In this document: positions 18,160 to 25,412 of the stretch, piece by piece | How the letters are laid out: each line of letters begins with the position of its first letter | How positions within the stretch are numbered: position 1 is the stretch's first letter | Assembly: GCF_035978755.1 (NCBI RefSeq) | Contig: NZ_CP108414.1 | Location: forward strand, 1,984,001 to 2,048,000 | From: Streptomyces sp. NBC_01298 | Lineage (GTDB): Bacteria; Actinomycetota; Actinomycetes; Streptomycetales; Streptomycetaceae | DNA: 64,000 bases | Direction: 5' to 3' | Notes under the pieces: generated by a model | Told to the model about the DNA's origin: nothing | The model's database searches: none | Seen by the model: the letters and a program-made list of their open reading frames with translations, nothing else | Translations under genes and position numbers: made by a program

Positions 18160-19097
18160 GCACCCACCGATCCCGCCGCATCGACCACGCCACGGCAGAG
18201 CAGTTGCTCGCCGGCGCCCGGTCGCAGGCCTCGGGTACGCCGGGTGCGTCCCAGACATCCGAGTTGACCGGTTCGCGCGGCGCCACGGACCGCTCCGACC
18301 GTGCGGACCACCACGAGAGCCTCGCGGAGCTGCTCGCAGCCGCCGCCGCTCCCGCGGGGAAGAGCGAACTGTCCGGCGAGCCGGAAGCCCTCGCCATGTT
18401 CCGGGCCGCCCGCCTCGACGCCGCGGCCGCTCACGCACCCGTACCCGTACGCGCGCCCGTCCCGGCCTCCCCGAGGCGCTCGCCGCTCACCCCGGCGGCG
18501 CTCCTCGCTTCGAAGGCCGCGGCCGCCGTCCTGGCGGTCGCCCTCGGCGGCGTGGCCGTCGCGGCCGGCACGGGCAACCTCCCCACCGTCCTCGGGGGCG
18601 CTCCCGAGCACGACCTTCCGGGCGCCTCCCCCGCGCCCGGCATCCTGGCCGCGGAGGCACCGTCCCCCGAGGCGTCCGGCCGCCCGTCGGCGGCGGTGCC
18701 CTCCGACCTGGCCGAGCTGTGCCGGGCCTTCACCCGCGCCACCGGGGCACGCCCCGACGAGGTCCTGGCCGAACAGCGGTTCGCCGTGCTGGTCGCCGCC
18801 GCGGGAAGCCGCCCCGCCGTTCCGGGCTACTGCGCTCGTGTCCAGGACGGCGGACCGGAACCGAGCGCCTCAGCGGCTACCACCGCACCGGCCGCCGCGC
18901 CGACCCGCAACCCGCGGGCCGCGACCCCCGCGCATCCCGGCAAGCCCGATCCGAGCCGGCGTCCCGTCACCCCCGGGCCGGGCACCGGAGGCCACGGGCC
19001 CGGCACCCGTCCGCCGGGACCCCCGAGCACCGTCCCGTCCCCGCCCCCGCCCCGCGGGGACGTCCCGACCGGGCGTCCCCCGGGGGCGCACCCCTGA
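18156..19097 (+). CDS. Single-pass membrane protein, probable anti-sigma factor
   Basis: The 313-residue product has a cytoplasmic N-terminal part (~115 residues) with helices such as ATAEQLLAGA and ESLAELLAAAAAP, one transmembrane helix (residues ~118-140), and an extracytoplasmic part with two Cys (LAELCRAFT, PGYCARV) and a long Pro-rich tail. It has no HxxxCxxC zinc-anti-sigma motif. Overlap with the sigma gene and the topology argue for an anti-sigma factor; similar Streptomyces proteins accompany ECF sigma genes. Not demonstrated by sequence motif alone. Confidence 0.65.
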   Translation: MSTHRSRRIDHATAEQLLAGARSQASGTPGASQTSELTGSRGATDRSDRADHHESLAELLAAAAAPAGKSELSGEPEALAMFRAARLDAAAAHAPVPVRAPVPASPRRSPLTPAALLASKAAAAVLAVALGGVAVAAGTGNLPTVLGGAPEHDLPGASPAPGILAAEAPSPEASGRPSAAVPSDLAELCRAFTRATGARPDEVLAEQRFAVLVAAAGSRPAVPGYCARVQDGGPEPSASAATTAPAAAPTRNPRAATPAHPGKPDPSRRPVTPGPGTGGHGPGTRPPGPPSTVPSPPPPRGDVPTGRPPGAHP

Positions 19098-19193
19098 CCC
19101 CGGACGGGGTCCGGTCCGGCGGAGTACGGGGCGTCCCCCGTGTCCGTACCCCCGCCCGGGTCCCCGTCCACCACCTGTAGAGGCTGTCCACCG

Positions 19194-20078
19194 ATGCACA
19201 GACCACCGGGTTCCACGGCGGAACCGGAACCGTATCCGTATCCGCACGCCGCGTACGCGCCCGTGCCCCCTTCCGTGCCCTGGCCCGGTCCGACGCCCTT
19301 CACCGAACCCGCCGCCGGGTACGCGCCCTTCGCCGAACCCGCCGCCGGGTACGCGCCCTTCGCCGAACCCGCCGCACCGTACGACCCCTTCCCCACCGAA
19401 CCCGGCGCCGGGTACGCACCCTTCGCCGAGCCCGGCGGCCAGTACGAGTCCTTCGCCGAGCCCGGCGGCCAGTACGAGTCCTTCCTCACCGAACCCGGCG
19501 CCGGGTACGCCCCCTTCCCCGAATCCGCCGAACAGTACGAGTCCTTCCCCACCGAACCCACCGCCGCGGCAGCTCCTTCCACCACCGCGACCACCGCGAC
19601 CACCGCCTCCGATCCGAGTCCCGTCTTCGTGGACTCCTCGGGCCGGCGCCAGCGCCGCGTACGACGTCTGGGGTGGCTGCTCGTCGTTCCGGCCGCCGGC
19701 TACCTCCTGCTCCTGCTGAGCTCCCTCTTCGGCGGGCCCACGCTCTCCTCACCGCTCCTGCCGCTCCCGCACCCCTCGCAGGCCCCGGAAGCCGCGCCGA
19801 GCAAGGCACCGGCCGCCGCCCCGTCGCCCGGAACCACCGCCGCCCCCAAGCGCACCGGCGCCGCCGCGAGCGGTGCCACCCGGGCGCCGGCGGCCCCGTC
19901 AGCCTCGGCCCCCGCCCACGGTGCCACGCCACGCGGTACGGCCGGCGCCACCGTCACGCCCCCCGTGGCCCCGGCCCCCTCCACCACCACCGGGGCCGCC
20001 CCGTCCCCCGGCCAGACGAACCGCGGCCGTTCCACGTCCGCACCCGGCCAGGGCGGCAAGCCGACCGCTCACCCGTGA
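19194..20078 (+). CDS. Repeat-rich single-pass membrane protein of unknown function
   Basis: The ~294-residue product has a Pro/Tyr-rich cytoplasmic N-terminus with tandem copies of a 10-12 residue unit (EPAAGYAPFA, EPGGQYESFA and variants) over residues ~35-125. One transmembrane helix (WLLVVPAAGYLLLLLSSLFG) and an Ala/Pro/Thr-rich extracytoplasmic tail follow. The repeats are nearly exact at DNA level, so copy number may vary between strains. ATG 19194 is chosen; the frame is also open to a GTG at 19140. It sits just upstream of the glycosyltransferase fusion and may scaffold or regulate it; that is inference. Confidence 0.6.
   Translation: MHRPPGSTAEPEPYPYPHAAYAPVPPSVPWPGPTPFTEPAAGYAPFAEPAAGYAPFAEPAAPYDPFPTEPGAGYAPFAEPGGQYESFAEPGGQYESFLTEPGAGYAPFPESAEQYESFPTEPTAAAAPSTTATTATTASDPSPVFVDSSGRRQRRVRRLGWLLVVPAAGYLLLLLSSLFGGPTLSSPLLPLPHPSQAPEAAPSKAPAAAPSPGTTAAPKRTGAAASGATRAPAAPSASAPAHGATPRGTAGATVTPPVAPAPSTTTGAAPSPGQTNRGRSTSAPGQGGKPTAHP
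19303..19560 (+). repeat. Tandem coding repeats (~30-33 bp units)
   Basis: Successive units of the type GAACCCGCCGCCGGGTACGC..., later GAGCCCGGCGGCCAGTACGA..., encode the EPAAGYAPFA/EPGGQYESFA repeats. Adjacent units are close to identical, which is the signature of recent slippage or unequal exchange. Confidence 0.8.
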
Positions 20079-20139
20079 CCCGCCCCCACCCCCCTCAGGC
20101 ACCACCACAGGTACCAGCACAGGCAGGAAGCACCTCCCC

Positions 20140-22341
20140 TTGTCGAAGAACCGCCGCCTCCCGCGCGGCCGGCACAGCACCGTGCGCGAGGTCCCCGTAC
20201 GCGACGTGCGCGACGTCCCCGTGCGCACCCACTGGCTGCTGCTGACCACACTGGTCCTGACCCTCTCCGCGGCCTTGCTCCTCCAGGGCTACGTCACCCA
20301 CATGTTCGACGGCACCGCCGACGGGGCCCACCGCGATCCGGGTCCGGCGGGCGCCGTCCCGGAGCGGATCCGGACGGGCGGCCCGGTGATCGAGGGGTCC
20401 GCGGGACGGACCGCGGCCGTCGAGCCCCGCACCATCGCCCTGACCTTCGACGACGGTCCGGATCCCCGCTGGACCCCGGAGATCCTGGACGTCCTGCGGC
20501 GCAACGACGTCCGGGCCACCTTCTTCACCGTGGGCGCGCAGGTCGCCGCCCACCCCGACCTGGCGCGCCGGATCGTCGAGGACGGCCACGAGATCGGCGT
20601 CCACACCTTCACCCACACCGATCTCGGCGCGGCTTCCCCTTGGCGCCGCTCCCTGGAACTGCGCGAAAGCCAGCTGGTCATCGCCGGCGCCACCGGAGTC
20701 ACCACTCCCCTGCTGCGCCCGCCCTACTCCTCGACCGGCGCGGCACTGAACGACGTCGCCTGGGAGTCCGTGGTCCAGGCCGGCGCGGAGGGCTATCTCA
20801 CCGTCCTCAGCACCCAGGACAGCCAGGACTGGCGCCGTCCCGGAGTCGACGAGATCGTGGCCAACTCGGTGCCCCGGGGCACCGAGGGCCAGATCCTGCT
20901 CCTGCACGACGCGGGCGGCGACCGGTCGCAGACCGTCGCGGCCCTCGAACGCCTCGTCCCCCTGCTGAAGGCCGAAGGTTTCCGGCTCACCACCGTCACC
21001 GAGGCGACCGACCTTCCCCCGACCGCGCACGAGGCCGCCACCGTGGACGAGTGGCACGGTGTCTCCCTCATCTACGCCCTGCGCGCCAGCGACTGGGTCC
21101 TGAGCGCGCTGTCCTGGCTCCTGTGGGCGGCGGGCGCCATCAGCGTGCTGCGCGCCGTGGCCGTCTTCACCGCGGCCCGCCGCCACGTGCGCAAGCGCCG
21201 GGTGCCGTGGGGCGCACCCGTCACCGAACCGGTCAGCATCATCGTCCCCGCGTACAACGAGAGCGCCGGCATCGAAGCGGCCGTCCGGTCGCTGCTGGCC
21301 TCGGACCATCCGGTGGAGATCATCGTGGTCGACGACGGGTCCACCGACGGCACCGCCGACATCGTGGAGGCCCTGCGGCTGCCGGGCGTCCGCGTCATCC
21401 GCCAGCGCAACGCGGGCAAGCCCGCCGCCCTCAACACCGGTATCGCCGCGGCCTCCTGCGACCTGCTCGTCATGGTCGACGGCGACACCGTCTTCGAACC
21501 GGACGCCGTCCGCATGATCATCCAGCCCTTCGCCCACCGCCGGGTCGGCGCGGTCTCGGGCAACGCCAAGGTCGTCAACCGCGGCGGCCTCCTCGGCCGT
21601 TGGCAGCACATCGAGTACGTCGTCGGCTTCAACCTCGACCGCCGCCTCTTCGACCTCGCCGAGTGCATGCCCACCGTGCCGGGCGCGGTCGGCGCCTTCC
21701 GCCGCGAGGCGCTCCTGCGCGTCGGCGGTGTCAGCGACACCACCCTCGCCGAGGACACCGACCTCACGATGGCCCTGTGCCGTGACGGATGGCGCGTCGT
21801 CTACGAGGAGCGGGCCAAGGCCTGGACCGAGGCCCCGGCCACCCTCGGGGCCCTCTGGAAGCAACGCTACCGCTGGTGTTACGGGACCCTCCAGGCCATG
21901 TGGAAGCACCGCGGCGCCCTCACCCAGCGGGGCCAGGCCGGAAAGCTCGGCCGCCGGGGCCTGCTGTACCTCCTGATGTTCCAGGTGCTGCTGCCGCTGC
22001 TCGCTCCCGTGGTCGACGTGACGGCGGTCTTCGGGCTGGTCTTCCTCGACCCGCTCCGGATCCTGGGCCTGTGGAGCGCCTTCCTGCTGCTCCAGCTCCT
22101 GATGGGGCTCTACGCCTTCCGCCTCGACAAGGAACACCCCGGCCCGCTGTGGAGCCTGCCGCTCCAGCAGTTCGTCTACCGCCAGTTGATGTACCTGGTC
22201 GTCATCCAGTCCGTGTTCACCGCCATCGCGGGTTCGCGCCTGCGCTGGCAGCGCATGGAACGCTACGGAAGCCTCCAGGTGCCCGCGTCCCCGCCGCGGC
22301 CCCGCACCCCGGACCGCGGGAGCGCCGGCCGTCCGGGGTGA
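20140..22341 (+). CDS. Bifunctional polysaccharide deacetylase / GT2 glycosyltransferase (MatB/PgaC-like)
   Basis: The ~733-residue fusion has a transmembrane helix near residue 30, a NodB deacetylase domain (TFDDGPDPRW with the metal/catalytic Asp pair; HEIGVHTFTHTDL with the metal His pair), a central helix near 320-350, a GT-2 domain (IIVPAYNE, VVDDGSTDGT, VDGDTVF, AEDTDLTMAL and the processive-synthase KQRYRW) and C-terminal membrane helices. This is the architecture of enzymes that polymerise and de-N-acetylate beta-linked GlcNAc chains; S. coelicolor MatB is a described relative. TTG 20140 is chosen with AGGAAG nine bases upstream; GTG 20182 is possible. Role: surface glycan affecting aggregation. 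Confidence 0.85.
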   Translation: MSKNRRLPRGRHSTVREVPVRDVRDVPVRTHWLLLTTLVLTLSAALLLQGYVTHMFDGTADGAHRDPGPAGAVPERIRTGGPVIEGSAGRTAAVEPRTIALTFDDGPDPRWTPEILDVLRRNDVRATFFTVGAQVAAHPDLARRIVEDGHEIGVHTFTHTDLGAASPWRRSLELRESQLVIAGATGVTTPLLRPPYSSTGAALNDVAWESVVQAGAEGYLTVLSTQDSQDWRRPGVDEIVANSVPRGTEGQILLLHDAGGDRSQTVAALERLVPLLKAEGFRLTTVTEATDLPPTAHEAATVDEWHGVSLIYALRASDWVLSALSWLLWAAGAISVLRAVAVFTAARRHVRKRRVPWGAPVTEPVSIIVPAYNESAGIEAAVRSLLASDHPVEIIVVDDGSTDGTADIVEALRLPGVRVIRQRNAGKPAALNTGIAAASCDLLVMVDGDTVFEPDAVRMIIQPFAHRRVGAVSGNAKVVNRGGLLGRWQHIEYVVGFNLDRRLFDLAECMPTVPGAVGAFRREALLRVGGVSDTTLAEDTDLTMALCRDGWRVVYEERAKAWTEAPATLGALWKQRYRWCYGTLQAMWKHRGALTQRGQAGKLGRRGLLYLLMFQVLLPLLAPVVDVTAVFGLVFLDPLRILGLWSAFLLLQLLMGLYAFRLDKEHPGPLWSLPLQQFVYRQLMYLVVIQSVFTAIAGSRLRWQRMERYGSLQVPASPPRPRTPDRGSAGRPG

Positions 22342-22421
22342 GCACCGCGCACCGGCCCGTTCCGGCGGCCCGGGATCGGCCCCGGTTTGGCGGGTGCGGG
22401 GAATCTCAATACGATCCGGCG

Positions 22422-23687
22422 ATGATCACTAGAAGATGGGTGAGGGCCAGTGCGTGCGGCCTGTTCGTCACCCTCGCTGCCGGGTTGTTCCCGGCAGGTG
22501 CCGCCGCCGGTGAGCCGGTCGCGAAGGAAGCGCCCAAGGTCGAGTTGGTGCTGGACGTCAGCGGCTCGATGCGGGCACAGGACATCGACGGGCAGACCCG
22601 GATGTCCGCCGCGAAACAGGCGTTCAACGAGGTGCTGGACGCGGTGCCCGAGGAAGTGCGCCTCGGCATACGGACCTTGGGCGCCAACTACCCCGGCCCC
22701 GACAAGAACCTGGGCTGCAAGGACACCAAGCAGCTCTACCCCGTAGGCCCCCTGGACCGGACCGAGGCCAAGACGGCGGTGGCCACGCTGGCCCCCACCG
22801 GGTGGACGCCCATCGGGCCCGCGCTGCTCGGAGCCGCCGAGGACCTGAAGGGCGGCGACGCCACCCGGCGGATCGTGCTCATCACCGACGGCGAGGACAC
22901 CTGCGCCCCGCTCGACCCCTGCGAAGTGGCCCGGAGCATCGCGGCCCAGGGGATCCACCTGGTCATCGACACGCTCGGGCTCGTCCCCGACGCCAAGACC
23001 CGCGACCAGCTGATCTGCATCGCCGAGGCCACCGGCGGCACGTACACCTCCGTGCAGCACACGGCCGAACTGTCGGGCAGAGTAAAACAGTTGGTGGGGC
23101 GTGCGGCCACACCGGTGGTCAATCCGGTGGCCACCGAGGGCGCCAAGCAGTGCGCTGCGGCACCGGAGTTGCAGCCCGGCCTCTACAGCGACCGCGAGAG
23201 CTTCGGCGAGCACCGCTGGTACCGGGTCTCCGTACCGCCGGGCAAGGAGCTGCGGGCCTCGGTCAGCATCGGGGCCGACCGCGCCGTGAACAACGACTAC
23301 GGAGTGCTGCTGCGCGCCACGACGCGGAGCGGCCGGGAGATCGTACGCGGCCAGGAAGCCGGTGACGGGCGGACCGACCTCATCTCGTCCGGGCTGCGCT
23401 ATCCCAAGGCCGGGAGCGCGGACGACGAGGAGCCGGCCGAGACCGTGTGCCTCCAGGTCAGCAACTCCTTCTCGGCCCCCGCCACGGTCAAGACCACCCC
23501 GGGCATGCCGGTCGAGCTGACCATCGACGTGGTGGACGGCCCGGACGAGGCCTCCGACGTGGCCTCCTTCGGCCTCGGACGCGGCTGGTGGCTGCTCGGC
23601 GCACTGGCGCTCACCGGCCTCCTCGCAGGACTGGTGTGGGGCTGGGTCTCCCGCTGGCGTATCACGGTCTGGAGGACCAACAACTGA
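22422..23687 (+). CDS. Secreted/membrane-anchored vWA-domain protein
   Basis: The 421-residue product has a signal peptide (residues 1-30), then a von Willebrand A domain with an intact MIDAS motif DVSGS and TDGED further on (residues ~40-225). Several Cys suggest disulfides. A beta-rich domain (residues ~240-385) and one C-terminal transmembrane helix with a short basic tail follow. It is exposed outside the cell and could bind a ligand through the metal. Its TGA overlaps the ATG of the next gene by one base, so the two proteins probably work together. Confidence 0.8.
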   Translation: MITRRWVRASACGLFVTLAAGLFPAGAAAGEPVAKEAPKVELVLDVSGSMRAQDIDGQTRMSAAKQAFNEVLDAVPEEVRLGIRTLGANYPGPDKNLGCKDTKQLYPVGPLDRTEAKTAVATLAPTGWTPIGPALLGAAEDLKGGDATRRIVLITDGEDTCAPLDPCEVARSIAAQGIHLVIDTLGLVPDAKTRDQLICIAEATGGTYTSVQHTAELSGRVKQLVGRAATPVVNPVATEGAKQCAAAPELQPGLYSDRESFGEHRWYRVSVPPGKELRASVSIGADRAVNNDYGVLLRATTRSGREIVRGQEAGDGRTDLISSGLRYPKAGSADDEEPAETVCLQVSNSFSAPATVKTTPGMPVELTIDVVDGPDEASDVASFGLGRGWWLLGALALTGLLAGLVWGWVSRWRITVWRTNN

Positions 23688-24505
23688 TGAGTGCCGTGAG
23701 ACGTGAACGAAACGAAGGATCCCGACCCGGGTCGCCGGCCGGCCGGCGCGTGCGGCGCGCGCTGACCGCCGCCCTGCTGGTGGGCGGCGGCCTGCTCGGG
23801 GTGGCGGCCTCGCCGTCGCCGAGCCCGAGCGGCGGCGGGCAGGCGCCGACCGAGGCCGGCACGGCCTTCCGTACCGCCACCCCGGTCCAGCTGGGCCAGG
23901 AGGCCACGGCCGACGCCTCCACCGGCGACTACCTCTACTGGGTGCTCCCCCTGGACTCGGGACAGCGCGCCACCGTGCGGGCCTCGGTCACCCTGCCCGC
24001 CGCGGCGGGCCGGCACTCCGCCTCCACCTGGCAGCTCGACGTGTACGACGGCCTGCGCCGCCGCCAGCCGTGCATGTACGGCACGCAGACCGGCACGGCC
24101 GCCAAGGACGCGGCCACCGTCGACCTGTCCTGCACCCTGCGCCCGGTCCGCTCGGGCGCCGACCAGTGGGCCAACGACCCGCTGCCGGGGGCCTATTACC
24201 TCCGGCTCACGGTCACCGACCTCGCGACGGAGGACCTCGGCCAGCCCGTACGGGCCCGCGTGCGGGCGGACGCCCGGGACGTCGGCGGCGCCTACGCGGC
24301 CGACAACGCCCTGGCCGTGCCGCTCGTCCCCGCCGCCGGCACGGCGTCCGGCATCGCGCCGGCCGACGGCTGGTCGGGCACCTGGTGGTCGGACCGCTGG
24401 CTCTGGACCGCGGCCGGCGGCCTGCTCGCCGCCCTCGCGGGCATCGGCGGCTACCGCCTGACCCGCGGCGCGGGCCGCCCGGGACGGGTACCGCCCACCG
24501 CCTGA
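23687..24505 (+). CDS. Membrane-anchored partner of the vWA protein, unknown function
   Basis: The 272-residue product has a signal-like hydrophobic segment (residues ~25-42), a beta-rich extracytoplasmic domain with two Cys pairs (QPCMYGTQ, DLSCTL) and a C-terminal helix (residues ~235-255) ending in a short basic tail. Its domain resembles the beta domain at the end of the preceding vWA protein in content (DYLYWVLPLDSGQ versus EHRWYRVSVPPGK). The TGATG junction indicates translational coupling. Family not recognised. Confidence 0.65.
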   Translation: MSAVRRERNEGSRPGSPAGRRVRRALTAALLVGGGLLGVAASPSPSPSGGGQAPTEAGTAFRTATPVQLGQEATADASTGDYLYWVLPLDSGQRATVRASVTLPAAAGRHSASTWQLDVYDGLRRRQPCMYGTQTGTAAKDAATVDLSCTLRPVRSGADQWANDPLPGAYYLRLTVTDLATEDLGQPVRARVRADARDVGGAYAADNALAVPLVPAAGTASGIAPADGWSGTWWSDRWLWTAAGGLLAALAGIGGYRLTRGAGRPGRVPPTA

Positions 24506-24512
24506 CCGGGCA

Positions 24513-24546
24513 CCCGGGTGCGGGACCGCCAGGCCCCGCACCCGGG
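24513..24546 (+). terminator. Hairpin terminator after the vWA gene pair
   Basis: Perfect 12-bp arms CCCGGGTGCGGG (24513-24524) and complement (24535-24546) with a 10-base loop lie just beyond the stop at 24505. Confidence 0.7.
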
Positions 24547-24637
24547 AATCCGCACGGCATCCACACGCCGGAGCCGTTGCCTCCCCCCGGAAGCCGCCGG
24601 GATGATGCCCCACACACGCACATCCGGGGGGCGGCAC

Positions 24638-25402
24638 ATGGACAACGGTGAAGCGCGGGGCGACCAGTACGACGACGAGTCGGAGGACTACGTCGCCTAC
24701 TGGGAGGGACGCGACTACGAACACGCGGCGGAGCTGGCCGCGGTCAAACGGCTGATCGGCGACCGCCGTTACCGACTCGTCTGCGAAGTGGGCGGCGGGT
24801 TCGGGCGGTTGAGCCCGGTCCTCAAGGAGTACGCGGACCGGGTCATGATGTGCGACCCGAGCGCCAAGCACGTGGCCATCGCCGGACGGCTGCTGGCAGA
24901 CCACCCCGGCATCACCGCGCACCACATGCGCCCCGGCCACCTCCCGCTGGACGACGGATCGGCCGATCTGGTCTCCATGATCCGCGTCATGCACCACATT
25001 CCCGATCCGGGCCCCACGCTGCGCGAGATCGCGCGCGTCCTGAAGCCCGGCGGCCGCGCCCTGATCGAGGTGGCCAACTCCGCGCACATGCTGAACAAGC
25101 TGCGCTACGCGAAGCGGCTGCGCGGCGTCCCGCGCGGGCCCGTGGACATCCGCTCCGCCGAGAAGGCGGCCGAGGGGGGCATCCCCTTCGTCAACCACCA
25201 CCCCGACACCGTCGTACGGCAGTTCACGGAGGCCGGGCTCCGGGTCGAGGACAAGCTGTCCGTGTCCAACATGCGCAGCGGCCGGCTGAAGCGGAGCGTC
25301 GGCGAGGACCGCCTGCTGGCGGTCGAGCAGCGCGTCCAGAGCCCGCTGGCCGCCCTCAACTTCGGACCCAGCCTGTTCTTCCTGCTCCGGCGGAGCGGGT
25401 AG
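24638..25402 (+). CDS. Class I SAM-dependent methyltransferase
   Basis: This 254-residue enzyme has the SAM-binding motif I as EVGGGFGRL, motif II near MMCDPSAK, the motif IV region DLVSMIRVMHHI and motif V LKPGGRALIEVAN, the usual order for UbiE/Methyltransf_11-type enzymes. ATG 24638 follows a GGGGGGCGG ribosome site; the frame extends to 24518 without a better start. It ends nine bases from the convergent operon at 25413. The substrate is not apparent. Confidence 0.85.
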   Translation: MDNGEARGDQYDDESEDYVAYWEGRDYEHAAELAAVKRLIGDRRYRLVCEVGGGFGRLSPVLKEYADRVMMCDPSAKHVAIAGRLLADHPGITAHHMRPGHLPLDDGSADLVSMIRVMHHIPDPGPTLREIARVLKPGGRALIEVANSAHMLNKLRYAKRLRGVPRGPVDIRSAEKAAEGGIPFVNHHPDTVVRQFTEAGLRVEDKLSVSNMRSGRLKRSVGEDRLLAVEQRVQSPLAALNFGPSLFFLLRRSG

Positions 25403-25412
25403 CCCTCCCGGT

